Assembly (NCBI RefSeq): GCF_002234595.1
Contig: NZ_NMUL01000021.1
Span: 186,001 to 250,000 of the forward strand
Reading direction: 5' to 3'
Length of the DNA: 64,000 nt
Source: Amycolatopsis vastitatis
GTDB taxonomy: Bacteria > Actinomycetota > Actinomycetes > Mycobacteriales > Pseudonocardiaceae
In this document: one piece after another, positions 24,353-32,402 of the stretch
Layout: the number at the start of each line of letters is the position of its first letter
Position numbering within the stretch: the first letter of the stretch is position 1
Notes under the pieces: generated by a model
What the model was told of the DNA's origin: nothing
The model's input: only the letters and a program-made list of their open reading frames with translations
Database searches by the model: none
Program-made: the position numbers and the translations under genes

Positions 24353-26752
24353 ATGCCGTCGCGCACCGCCGCCGCGCTCGCCACCACATTCACCACCGCA
24401 CTGATACTGACCACGGTCGCCGCACCCGCCGCCCACGCCGCGACCGTCACCATCGCCGTCGCCCCGGACGGCAGCGACACGAACCCCGGCACTCCCGACC
24501 AGCCGGTCGCCACCCCGGCCAAGGCCCAGCAGCTGGCCAGAGCCCAGTCGGCGGCCAACGACGTCGTCGTGCAGCTCGCCGGGGGCACCTACCGGCTGTC
24601 CGCGCCGCTGGCGTTCACCAGCGCCGACTCCGGGCAGAACGGCCACACCGTCACCTGGCAGGCCGCGGCCGGCCAGACGCCGATCCTCTCGGGCGGCAGC
24701 CAGGTCGGCGGCTGGTCGGTGCAGGACGCCGGCCAGAACATCTGGGTGGCGTCCGTGCCGCAGGGCGCCGACTCCCGGCAGCTGTTCGTCGACGGCGCGC
24801 TCGCCCAGCGCGCGCAGATCCCGATCTCCCGCAACGACGTGCAGTTCACCACGAGCGGGATGACGATCACCAACTCGGCGCTGAACTACCTCGCCACGCT
24901 GCCGCAGCAGAACCGGATCGAGGTGGAGAGCCAGAACTCGTTCACCGACCGGTACTCCCCCGTCGACCACATCAGCGGCACCTCGATCGTCATGCAGCAA
25001 CCCGCGTGGAACAACAACAACTGGGGCTACGACACCCTCGCCAAGCCCTTCGGCGGCGGCCAGCTGTTCCTCGAGAACTCGTACTCCTTCCTGAAGAACA
25101 CGGGGCAGTGGTACCTGGACCCGCAGGCCGGGAAGCTGTACTACAAGGCGCCCGGCGGCTGGGTCCCCGGCAGCCACGACGTCGAGCTGCCGCGGCTGAC
25201 CTCGCTGCTGCAGATCAGCGGCAGCTACGACAACCCGGTGCGCAACCTCGCCTTCAAGGGCCTGCACTTCGAGCACACGACGTGGCTCACGCCGAGCACG
25301 TCGGTCGGGTACGCGAACCAGCAGACCGGCACGTTCCTCCCGGCCGCGGCCCCGATGCCCGGTGACTTCCTGACGTCCTGCCAGTCGGGCTGCAAGCAGT
25401 TCGAGGGCGCCCGCGGCAGCTGGGCGCAGGCACCGGCCGCCGTCCAGGTCTCGGCCGCCACCGGGATCTCCTTCTCTGGCGACACGTTCACCCACCTCGG
25501 CCAGGTCGCGCTGGGCATCGGCAACGACGCGAACGCCCACGCCTCCGGCATCGGCCTGGGAGCGTCGTCGATCACGGTCGACCACAACACGTTCACCGAG
25601 GTCTCCGGCGGCGGTGTCATCGTCGGCGGCGTGCGCACCGACGCGCACCACCCGTCCAACGCGGCGATGACGAACCGGGACGTCACCATCTCGAACAACA
25701 CGGTGACCCGGGTCGCCCTGGACTACCGGGAAATGGCCGGCATCCTGTCGACCTACGCGACGCACACCGTCATCACGCACAACGACGTCTCGAACCTGAC
25801 CTACGACGGCATCGACGTCGGCTGGGGCTGGGGCGCCAACGACCAGGGCGGCAGCCAGGACTACCGCAACCGCGGCCTGTACGACTACCAGCCCGTCTAC
25901 AGCACGCCGACGACCCTGCGGGACACCGTCGTCAGCTACAACCGGGTGCACGCCACGAAGAAGCTGATGCACGACGGCGGCAGCATCTACAACCTCTCCG
26001 CCAACCCCGGCAGCTCGATCGACCACAACTACGTCTACGACAACAACCGCACGGTCGGCCTGTACCTGGACGAGGGTTCCCGGTACGTGACGCTGTCGGC
26101 CAACGTGATCCAGGACTCCGGGGTCTGGGCCTTCACCAACGCCAACGGGTCCAACAACACCAACGACAGCACCTTCAGCGGCAACTGGTACAACGGCGGC
26201 GCGACCCAGGTGGCCACCGGGCCGCCGCACAACAACGTCCTGACCGGGAACGTGCAGGTCAGCGGCACGAACTGGCCGTCGGGCGCGCAGCAGGTCATGG
26301 CCGCCGCCGGTCCGGGCGGCGGCACCAGCCCGGTCGCGAGCCCGGTGCACGCGGTGGGCGCGAACAGGTGCCTCGACGTCAGCGGCGTCAGCACCACGCC
26401 CGGCGCCCAGGTGCAGATCTGGGACTGCAACGGCGGTACCAACCAGTCCTGGACCCGCACGAGCGCCGGCGAGCTGACCGTTTACAGCGGCACGCGATGC
26501 CTCGACGCCAGCGGCCAGGGCACCAGTCCCGGCACCAAGATCGTCATCTGGAACTGCAACGGCCAGGCCAACCAGCAGTGGCAGGTCAACACGAACGGCA
26601 CCATCACGGGTGTCCAATCCGGACTGTGCCTCGACGTGACCGGCTCCGCCACCACCAACGGCACCCCGGTCCAGCTCGCCACCTGCACCGCCGCGAGCAA
26701 CCAGAAGTGGACCTCGGCTGAACGCGGACCCCTGAGAGAGGTTTCGTCATGA
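24353..26752 (+). CDS. Secreted right-handed beta-helix carbohydrate-active enzyme with CBM13
   Basis: 799 residues. Signal peptide 1-29 ends at AHA. The mature start VAPDGSDTNPGTPDQPVATPAKAQQLAR is the signature opening of parallel beta-helix glycosidases and lyases, including GH141-like proteins. Rungs with repeated ITVDHNTFTEV, VTISNNTVTRV and DTVVSYNRVHA motifs run to about residue 640. Residues 662-790 are three ricin/CBM13 repeats, almost the same as those of the next gene. It probably cuts a pectic, xylan or arabinogalactan substrate; GH141 is my best guess, with polysaccharide lyase as the alternative. The stop overlaps the start of the GH54 gene (ATGA). Confidence 0.78.
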   Translation: MPSRTAAALATTFTTALILTTVAAPAAHAATVTIAVAPDGSDTNPGTPDQPVATPAKAQQLARAQSAANDVVVQLAGGTYRLSAPLAFTSADSGQNGHTVTWQAAAGQTPILSGGSQVGGWSVQDAGQNIWVASVPQGADSRQLFVDGALAQRAQIPISRNDVQFTTSGMTITNSALNYLATLPQQNRIEVESQNSFTDRYSPVDHISGTSIVMQQPAWNNNNWGYDTLAKPFGGGQLFLENSYSFLKNTGQWYLDPQAGKLYYKAPGGWVPGSHDVELPRLTSLLQISGSYDNPVRNLAFKGLHFEHTTWLTPSTSVGYANQQTGTFLPAAAPMPGDFLTSCQSGCKQFEGARGSWAQAPAAVQVSAATGISFSGDTFTHLGQVALGIGNDANAHASGIGLGASSITVDHNTFTEVSGGGVIVGGVRTDAHHPSNAAMTNRDVTISNNTVTRVALDYREMAGILSTYATHTVITHNDVSNLTYDGIDVGWGWGANDQGGSQDYRNRGLYDYQPVYSTPTTLRDTVVSYNRVHATKKLMHDGGSIYNLSANPGSSIDHNYVYDNNRTVGLYLDEGSRYVTLSANVIQDSGVWAFTNANGSNNTNDSTFSGNWYNGGATQVATGPPHNNVLTGNVQVSGTNWPSGAQQVMAAAGPGGGTSPVASPVHAVGANRCLDVSGVSTTPGAQVQIWDCNGGTNQSWTRTSAGELTVYSGTRCLDASGQGTSPGTKIVIWNCNGQANQQWQVNTNGTITGVQSGLCLDVTGSATTNGTPVQLATCTAASNQKWTSAERGPLREVSS
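26344..26711 (+). repeat. CBM13 module, copy 1 of a duplicated DNA segment
   Basis: This stretch, encoding the ricin/CBM13 end of the beta-helix enzyme, is very similar in DNA sequence to 27836-28203 in the following gene, with long identical runs such as around 26410-26430 and 26640-26690. It indicates recent module duplication or gene conversion between neighbours. Confidence 0.7.
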
Positions 26753-28209
26753 TTCGATCGCTGAGAAGAAAGCTGCTCACCGCGGCCGCGGCCCTCGTCC
26801 TGACCGCGGGCGCCGTCGCTGCCTCCACCCCGGCGGCCCAGGCCGCCACGCAGCAGGCGTGCGACATCTACGCCGCCGGCGGCACCCCCTGCGCCACGGC
26901 GCACAGCACCACGCGCGCGCTGTTCGGGGCGTACAACGGCCCGCTGTACCAGATCCAGCGTGCCTCGGACCAGAAGTACCTCGACATCGGCCTGCTGGAG
27001 GCGGGCGGGTACGCGGACTCGGCACCGCAGGTCTCGTTCTGCGCCGGCACCCGGTGCACCATCACGAAGATCTACGACCAGACCGCCAACCACAACGACC
27101 TGCCGATCTCCTGGGGCGGGTTCTGGAAGGGCCCCGGCCCCAACGGATCCGACATCGGCGCGGACGCGATGGCGCTGCCGGTGACGGTCGGCGGGCACCC
27201 GGCGTACGGGGTCAAGGTCAACCAGGGCGTCGGCTACCGGGTGGACAACGCCAAGAACGTGCCAGTCGGCGCCCAGCCCGAGGGGATCTACATGATCACT
27301 TCGTCGAACTACGTCAACCAGTGGTGCTGCTTCGACTACGGCAGCGGCGAGATCTCCCACAACGACACCGGCAACGCCACCATGAACGCCATCTACTGGG
27401 GCACCGCCTGCTGGTTCAACGGCTGCACCGGCACCGGGCCGTGGGTCGAGGCAGACCTCGAGAACGGCATGTACCACACCGGAACCGGGTCCAACAAGGA
27501 TCCGAACAACCCGGGTGTGCACCACCCGTTCGTCAGTGCGTGGGAGAAGAACAACGGCACCAGCAACTTCACCCTGAAGTACGGCGACGCCACCACCGGC
27601 GGCCTCACCACGCCGTACTCCGGCGGGCTGCCGCGCGGCTACTCGCCCATGAAGCTGGAGCCGTCGATCCTGCTGGGCACGGGCGGGGACAACAGCGTCT
27701 CCGGGGTCGGCGAGTTCTTCGAGGGGGCCGTGACCAACGGCTTCCCGACGGACGCCACCGAGAACGCGGTGCAGGCCAGCGTCACCGCGGCCGGCTACAG
27801 CACCGGCGGCGGCCCGACCACCACCGGCGCGATGCACGCGGTGGGCGCGAACAAGTGCATGGACGTCAGCGACGTCAGCACCAACCCCGGCACCCAGGTG
27901 CAGATCTGGGACTGCAACGGGCAGAACAACCAGACCTGGACCCGGTCCGGCGCCGGCGAGCTGACCGTCTACGACGGCACGCGATGCCTCGACGCCAACG
28001 CACGGGGGACGAGCCCCGGCACCAAGATCATCATCTGGAACTGCAACGGGCAGAACAACCAGCAGTGGACGTTCAACGCCAACGGAACGGTCACCGGTGT
28101 CCAGTCCGGGCTCTGCCTCGACGTCACCGGATCCGCCACCGGGAACGGCACCCCGCTCCAGCTCGCCACCTGCACCGGCGCGAACAACCAGAAGTGGTCC
28201 CTGAACTGA
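26749..28209 (+). CDS. Secreted GH54 alpha-L-arabinofuranosidase with C-terminal CBM13
   Basis: 486 residues: signal peptide 1-33 (TAAAALVLTAG...AQAA), GH54 catalytic domain 36-350, glycine/threonine linker, CBM13 repeats 360-486. The vicinal cysteines C193-C194 (WCCFDYGSG), nucleophile E238 (VEADLENG) and acid/base D314 (TGGDNS) match the AbfB pattern, the last with the same 76-residue spacing. Domain order is the reverse of the second GH54 enzyme at 14184, and CBM42 is absent here too. It releases terminal L-arabinofuranose outside the cell. Its ATG overlaps the preceding stop and the GH29 gene follows after 10 bp, so it sits mid-operon. Confidence 0.92.
   Translation: MIRSLRRKLLTAAAALVLTAGAVAASTPAAQAATQQACDIYAAGGTPCATAHSTTRALFGAYNGPLYQIQRASDQKYLDIGLLEAGGYADSAPQVSFCAGTRCTITKIYDQTANHNDLPISWGGFWKGPGPNGSDIGADAMALPVTVGGHPAYGVKVNQGVGYRVDNAKNVPVGAQPEGIYMITSSNYVNQWCCFDYGSGEISHNDTGNATMNAIYWGTACWFNGCTGTGPWVEADLENGMYHTGTGSNKDPNNPGVHHPFVSAWEKNNGTSNFTLKYGDATTGGLTTPYSGGLPRGYSPMKLEPSILLGTGGDNSVSGVGEFFEGAVTNGFPTDATENAVQASVTAAGYSTGGGPTTTGAMHAVGANKCMDVSDVSTNPGTQVQIWDCNGQNNQTWTRSGAGELTVYDGTRCLDANARGTSPGTKIIIWNCNGQNNQQWTFNANGTVTGVQSGLCLDVTGSATGNGTPLQLATCTGANNQKWSLN
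27836..28203 (+). repeat. CBM13 module, copy 2 of a duplicated DNA segment
   Basis: Counterpart of 26344-26711. It encodes three ricin repeats (QIWDCNGQNNQTW, IIWNCNGQNNQQW, QLATCTGANNQKW). Similarity continues to the last codons before the stop, while the catalytic domains in front of the two copies are unrelated. Confidence 0.7.
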
Positions 28210-28219
28210 GAGGTTCCCC

Positions 28220-30193
28220 ATGTCTTCGTTCGAGCTGTCCCGGCGCAAGTTGATCGCGGTCGCCGGGGTCGCCGCGGCGGCGGGCGTGTTCCGCGTCCGC
28301 ACCGCGTGGGCGACCGAAGGACCGAGCAGCTACACCCCGAGCTGGTCGTCGGTCGACCAGCACCCGCCGGCGCCGGAGTGGTTCCAGGACGCCAAGTTCG
28401 GCATCTACTACCACTGGGGCGTGTTCAGCGTCCCCGCGTTCGGCAACGAGTGGTACCCGCGCAACATGTACATCGGCGGGTCCAACGAGAACAACCACCA
28501 CAAGGCGGTGTTCGGCGACCCGTCGGCGTGGCCGTACCAGAACTTCATCAACGGCGCCCGCGACAAGGCGGGCAACTGGGTGCAGTTCGCGCCGAAGCTC
28601 AAGTCGGCGGGCGGCAACTTCGACCCGAACGAGTGGGCGCAGCTGTTCGCCGACGCCGGCGCGAAGTTCGCCGGGCCGGTCGCCGAGCACCACGACGGCT
28701 ATTCGATGTGGAACAGCACCGCCAACGAGTGGAACTCGGTGCGCACCGGCCCGAAGCTGGACCTGCTCCGGCTGCACGCGGACGCGATCCGCGCGAAGGG
28801 GCTCAAGCTGGTGACGGCGCTGCACCACGCGTACCACTTCAACGGCTACTACGACCACGTGCCGAACCAGCCGACCGAGTCGCTGCGGCGGCTGTTCGGC
28901 CAGAACGGCCGCGCGGCGGAAAACCAGCTGTGGTACGACAAGCTCCGCGAAGTCGTCGACGGCTACCAGCCCGACCTGGTCTACCAGGACTTCGACCTGA
29001 CCCTGGTGGACGAAGCTCAGAGACTCGCCTTCCTCTCGCACTTCTACAACCAGGCCGTCGCGTGGAACAAGGACGTCGTCGCCAGCTACAAGGACGGGTT
29101 CAACAACCGCGGCGAGGTCTTCGACTTCGAACGCGGCGGCCCGGGGGACATCATGACCCCCTACTGGCTGACCGACGACAGCATTTCCAGCTCCAGCTGG
29201 TGCTACACGACCGGCATCGGCTACTACTCGGTCAAGGCGATGCTGCACTCGCTGATCGACCGGATCAGCAAGAACGGCAACATGCTGCTGAACATCGCCC
29301 CGATGGCCGACGGCACGATCCCGAGCGGGCAACGCACGATCCTGCTCGGCATCGGGGACCACCTGAAGCGGTTCGGCGAGTCGCTCTACGGCACCCGCGC
29401 CTGGGCGGTGTACGGCGAGGGGCCGACGAAGATGGGCGGCGGCTCGTTCACCACCCCGGTGGAGGGCACCAACCGGGACATCCGGTTCACCCGCAGCAAG
29501 GACAACACCGTGCTGTACGCGACGGTGCTGGGCTGGCCGGGGAGCACCTTCACCATCACCACCCTCGGCTCGAACCGGATCAACCTGGCCAACCTGGTGT
29601 CGGTCCAGCTGCTCGGCCCGGGTGCCGGCGCCGCCACGACCCTGACCGGCCGCACCCAGGACGGCTCGGGCCTGCACCTCACCATGCCGTCGTCGAACCC
29701 GCCGTTCGACGCACTCGCGTACGTGGTGAAACTGACGTTCTCCGGGCAGATCCCCGCGCCCGGCACCGGCCCCCTGCCGACCGGCTGGGCCCGGATCGCC
29801 AACGTCACCACCGGGCTGGTGCTCGACGGCGGCGGCAACGTCGCGTCCGGTTCCCCGCTCAAGCAGTGGAACTGGGACGGCAGCAACAACCTCCAGTGGC
29901 AGCTCGCCGACGCGGGCGGCGGCTACTACCGGCTCGTCAACCGCACCAACGGGATGGTCGCCGACAGCGGCGGGAACACCGCCAACGGCGCTACCTGCGT
30001 GCAGGCGGCGTCGAACGGCGGCAACAACCAGCAGTGGCGGCTGAACAGCCTGGGCAACGGCCGGTACCAGATCGTCAACCGCGGTACCGGAACGGCCCTC
30101 GACGGGATGGGCAACTCCACCGCCGGCTCGAGCGTGGGCCTGTGGGCGCCCAACAGCAGCACCAACAACCAGTGGACCATCACCGGCGCGTGA
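28220..30193 (+). CDS. Tat-exported GH29 alpha-L-fucosidase with C-terminal ricin domain
   Basis: 657 residues. SRRKLIAVAGVAAAAG is a twin-arginine signal. The GH29 barrel starts at APEWFQDAKFGIYYHWGVFSVPAFGNEWYPRNMY; AEHHDGYSMW gives the substrate-binding histidines and PDLVYQDFD the probable nucleophile D257. A beta-sandwich follows (about 400-500), then a ricin-type lectin domain (520-657) with QW repeats (LQWQL, QQWRL, NQWTI). GH29 enzymes remove terminal L-fucose, as found on xyloglucan and arabinogalactan. It is the last gene of the importer operon, closed by a terminator 10 bases downstream. Confidence 0.92.
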   Translation: MSSFELSRRKLIAVAGVAAAAGVFRVRTAWATEGPSSYTPSWSSVDQHPPAPEWFQDAKFGIYYHWGVFSVPAFGNEWYPRNMYIGGSNENNHHKAVFGDPSAWPYQNFINGARDKAGNWVQFAPKLKSAGGNFDPNEWAQLFADAGAKFAGPVAEHHDGYSMWNSTANEWNSVRTGPKLDLLRLHADAIRAKGLKLVTALHHAYHFNGYYDHVPNQPTESLRRLFGQNGRAAENQLWYDKLREVVDGYQPDLVYQDFDLTLVDEAQRLAFLSHFYNQAVAWNKDVVASYKDGFNNRGEVFDFERGGPGDIMTPYWLTDDSISSSSWCYTTGIGYYSVKAMLHSLIDRISKNGNMLLNIAPMADGTIPSGQRTILLGIGDHLKRFGESLYGTRAWAVYGEGPTKMGGGSFTTPVEGTNRDIRFTRSKDNTVLYATVLGWPGSTFTITTLGSNRINLANLVSVQLLGPGAGAATTLTGRTQDGSGLHLTMPSSNPPFDALAYVVKLTFSGQIPAPGTGPLPTGWARIANVTTGLVLDGGGNVASGSPLKQWNWDGSNNLQWQLADAGGGYYRLVNRTNGMVADSGGNTANGATCVQAASNGGNNQQWRLNSLGNGRYQIVNRGTGTALDGMGNSTAGSSVGLWAPNSSTNNQWTITGA

Positions 30194-30202
30194 CAACGGG
30201 GA

Positions 30203-30235
30203 GACCGCGCGGCCCGCGAGGGTCGCGCGGTCTTT
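30203..30235 (+). terminator. Terminator closing the importer/GH operon
   Basis: GACCGCGCG (30203-30211) and CGCGCGGTC (30224-30232) form a perfect 9-bp GC stem with a 12-nt loop, followed by TTT. It lies 9 bases after the GH29 stop and before the SGNH hydrolase gene. Confidence 0.85.
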
Positions 30236-30272
30236 CGCCGTGACCGGAAACCCGCTCATCCGAGGAGACAAG

Positions 30273-31364
30273 ATGCGAAAACGGCTCAGGTGGCTCGTCG
30301 CGGCCGCGGCGGCGGTGGTGGCGGCCGGAACCGTCCTGCCGGGTACCGCCGTCGCCGAATCGAACGGCGGAGTCCGGGTGATGCCCCTTGGCGATTCCAT
30401 CACCGAGGGCACGCAGGTCCCCGGCGGGTACCGGATCGGGCTCTGGCAGCGGGTCACGGCGGGCGGTTACCAGGTCGACTTCGTCGGCTCGCAGTCCAAC
30501 GGGCCCGCCACGCTCGGCGACCACGACCACGAGGGCCACCCGGGCTGGCGCATCGACCAGCTCGACGCGAACATCGTGTCCTGGCTGCGCGCGACGACGC
30601 CGCACACCGTCCTGCTGCACATCGGCACCAACGACGTCCTGCAGAACTACGACGTCGCACGGGCGCCCGCCCGCCTGTCCGGGCTGATCGACCACATCAC
30701 GGCGACGGCACCGGACGCCGAGGTCTTCGTCGCGCAGATCATCCCGATCGCCAACGCCGGCCAGGACGCCACGGCCCGGACGTTCAACGCCGCGATCCCC
30801 GGCATCGTGCAGAGCAACCAGAACGCCGGCAAGCACGTGCACCTGGTGGACATGCACTCCGCCATCACCACCACCGACCTGGTGGACGGCGTCCACCCCA
30901 CGGCCGCCGGCTACGACAAGATGGCCGCGACCTGGTTCACCGCACTGAAGGCGGTCCCGGGCAGCATCGGCACGCCCGGCCAGTCCGCGGCCCGGCAGAT
31001 CGTCGGCGCGCAGTCGGGGCGGTGCGCCGACGTCCCGGGTTCCGCCAACGGCACCGCGGTGCAGCTGCAGGACTGCGCCGGGGCGACCTGGACGCCCACC
31101 GGCAAGCAGCTGACGGCCTTCGGGTCGAAGTGCCTGGACGCGTCCGGTCAGGGCACGGCCGACGGCACCCCGGTGATCATCTGGGACTGCGGCGGCCAGG
31201 CCAACCAGCAGTGGACGGTCAACGCCGACGGGACGATCACCGGCGTGCAGTCCGGCCGGTGCCTCGACGCGACCGGGCAGGGCACCGCGAGCGGAACCAA
31301 GCTGATCCTGTGGACCTGCAACGGGCAGGCGAACCAGAAGTGGGCGCTGCGCGCGGCGTCGTGA
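30273..31364 (+). CDS. Secreted SGNH/GDSL hydrolase with CBM13
   Basis: 363 residues from the ATG at 30273, which follows CGAGGAGAC. Signal peptide 1-29. SGNH boxes: block I VMPLGDSITEG, block III GTND, block V VDGVHPTAAGYDKMA. Residues 235-363 are CBM13 repeats (IIWDCGGQANQQW, ILWTCNGQANQKW). Such enzymes in polysaccharide loci are usually acetylxylan or similar carbohydrate esterases (CE2/CE3-like). It stands alone between the operon terminator and the CebR-type operators of the GH12 gene, in a single-gene transcript or one started within the 79-bp gap. A close paralogue with CBM2 lies at 34184. Confidence 0.87.
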   Translation: MRKRLRWLVAAAAAVVAAGTVLPGTAVAESNGGVRVMPLGDSITEGTQVPGGYRIGLWQRVTAGGYQVDFVGSQSNGPATLGDHDHEGHPGWRIDQLDANIVSWLRATTPHTVLLHIGTNDVLQNYDVARAPARLSGLIDHITATAPDAEVFVAQIIPIANAGQDATARTFNAAIPGIVQSNQNAGKHVHLVDMHSAITTTDLVDGVHPTAAGYDKMAATWFTALKAVPGSIGTPGQSAARQIVGAQSGRCADVPGSANGTAVQLQDCAGATWTPTGKQLTAFGSKCLDASGQGTADGTPVIIWDCGGQANQQWTVNADGTITGVQSGRCLDATGQGTASGTKLILWTCNGQANQKWALRAAS

Positions 31365-31374
31365 CCGGTGATAC

Positions 31375-31388
31375 CGGGAGCGCTCCCA
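31375..31388. promoter_or_regulatory. CebR-type operator 1 before the GH12 gene
   Basis: CGGGAGCGCTCCCA, 13 of 14 bases of the published Streptomyces CebR box (TGGGAGCGCTCCCA). CebR is the LacI-family repressor released by cello-oligosaccharides. It lies 142 bp before the GH12 start. Confidence 0.8.
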
Positions 31389-31471
31389 GCGTGAGACGGA
31401 AATGGAAAAATAATCACAGCCAGGCTCTTTGCTCCGGCCTTTCACTGTGGTTTCATCGGTACCACTCAGGT

Positions 31472-31485
31472 TGAGAGCGCTCCCA
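31472..31485. promoter_or_regulatory. CebR-type operator 2 before the GH12 gene
   Basis: TGAGAGCGCTCCCA, again 13 of 14 bases of the CebR box, 97 bp downstream of the first copy and 31 bp before the start codon. Two sites bracketing the promoter would permit looping or blockade. Confidence 0.8.
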
Positions 31486-31516
31486 GAACCGCACCACAAC
31501 GAGGTGGAGGCAGCAC

Positions 31517-32266
31517 ATGAAACTGAGGCACGCTTTGTCCGCGGTGATGCTCGCCGCGGCCGGGCTCGCGGCGCCGGTCGCCGTCGCCCCGGTCGCGCAC
31601 GCGGACACGCTGATCTGCGACCAGTACGGCTCGACCACCATCGGCGGCCGGTACGTCGTCATGAACAACCGCTGGGGCAGCAGCGCGACCCAGTGCATCA
31701 ACGTCACGGGCAGCGGGTTCCGGATCCAGACGCAGCAGGGCTCGACCAGCGGCGGGGCGCCGCTGTCGTACCCGGCGATCTACATCGGGTGCCACTACTC
31801 GAACTGCTCCCCCGGCACGAACCTGCCCCGGCAGCTCAGCCGGATCGGCAGCGCGCCGTCGTCCATTTCCTACAACTACGTCGGCGGCTCGGTCTTCGAC
31901 GCCTCCTACGACATCTGGATGGACCCGACCGCCAAGACCAACGGGGTCAACCAGATGGAGCTGATGATCTGGCTCAATCACACCGGCAACGTGCAGCCGG
32001 TCGGCGGCAAGGTCGGCACCGTCAGCCTCGGTGGCCGCAACTGGGACGTGTGGCAGGGCAACAACGGCGGCAACGACGTACTGTCCTACGTGGCCCAATC
32101 CCCGACCGCGAACTACTCGTTCAACGTCATGGACTTCGTGAACAACGTCGACGCCCGGACCCGCGTCGACCGCTCCTGGTACCTCACCAGCATCCAGGCC
32201 GGGTTCGAGCCATGGAGCGGCGGCGTCGGCCTCGCGGTCAACTCGTTCTCCGCGAGCGTCAACTAG
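31517..32266 (+). CDS. Secreted GH12 endoglucanase
   Basis: 249 residues: signal peptide 1-29 (AHA), then a single GH12 jelly-roll with no binding module. The probable nucleophile E148 is in NQMELMIWL and the acid/base E231 in AGFEPWSGG; both motifs are diagnostic. GH12 enzymes cleave beta-1,4-glucan or xyloglucan internally. A purine-rich ribosome site (GAGGTGGAGG) precedes the ATG. Two CebR-type operators predict induction by cellobiose or cellotriose. A strong terminator follows after 6 bp, making this a one-gene transcript. Confidence 0.93.
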   Translation: MKLRHALSAVMLAAAGLAAPVAVAPVAHADTLICDQYGSTTIGGRYVVMNNRWGSSATQCINVTGSGFRIQTQQGSTSGGAPLSYPAIYIGCHYSNCSPGTNLPRQLSRIGSAPSSISYNYVGGSVFDASYDIWMDPTAKTNGVNQMELMIWLNHTGNVQPVGGKVGTVSLGGRNWDVWQGNNGGNDVLSYVAQSPTANYSFNVMDFVNNVDARTRVDRSWYLTSIQAGFEPWSGGVGLAVNSFSASVN

Positions 32267-32272
32267 TCCGCA

Positions 32273-32305
32273 GCCGGCCGGGCGTCGCGAAGGCGCCCGG
32301 CCGGC
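32273..32305 (+). terminator. Terminator after the GH12 gene
   Basis: GCCGGCCGGGCG (32273-32284) and CGCCCGGCCGGC (32294-32305) form a perfect 12-bp stem around a 9-nt loop. Confidence 0.85.
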
Positions 32306-32366
32306 CATCCCGCCACCGTCCGATCCGGACTCGGGCGGCGCCGTTGCCCTGATATTCATCCCAGAA

Positions 32367-32380
32367 TGTTAGCGCTAACA
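32367..32380. promoter_or_regulatory. LacI-type operator before the GH27 gene
   Basis: TGTTAGCGCTAACA, a perfect 14-bp palindrome with central CG, 22 bp before the start codon. It differs from the CebR box and from the other two palindromes in the island, so a further LacI-family repressor, not encoded here, is implied. Confidence 0.78.
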
Positions 32381-32402
32381 ATTGCTCCGAAAAGAGGCAA
32401 CG

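Noticed and set aside
21062..26617. Very long open frame on the minus strand across the importer operon
   Set aside because: It mirrors real genes on the plus strand, has low-complexity Ala/Arg/Gly/Val composition and no family match; long antisense frames are expected in very GC-rich coding DNA.
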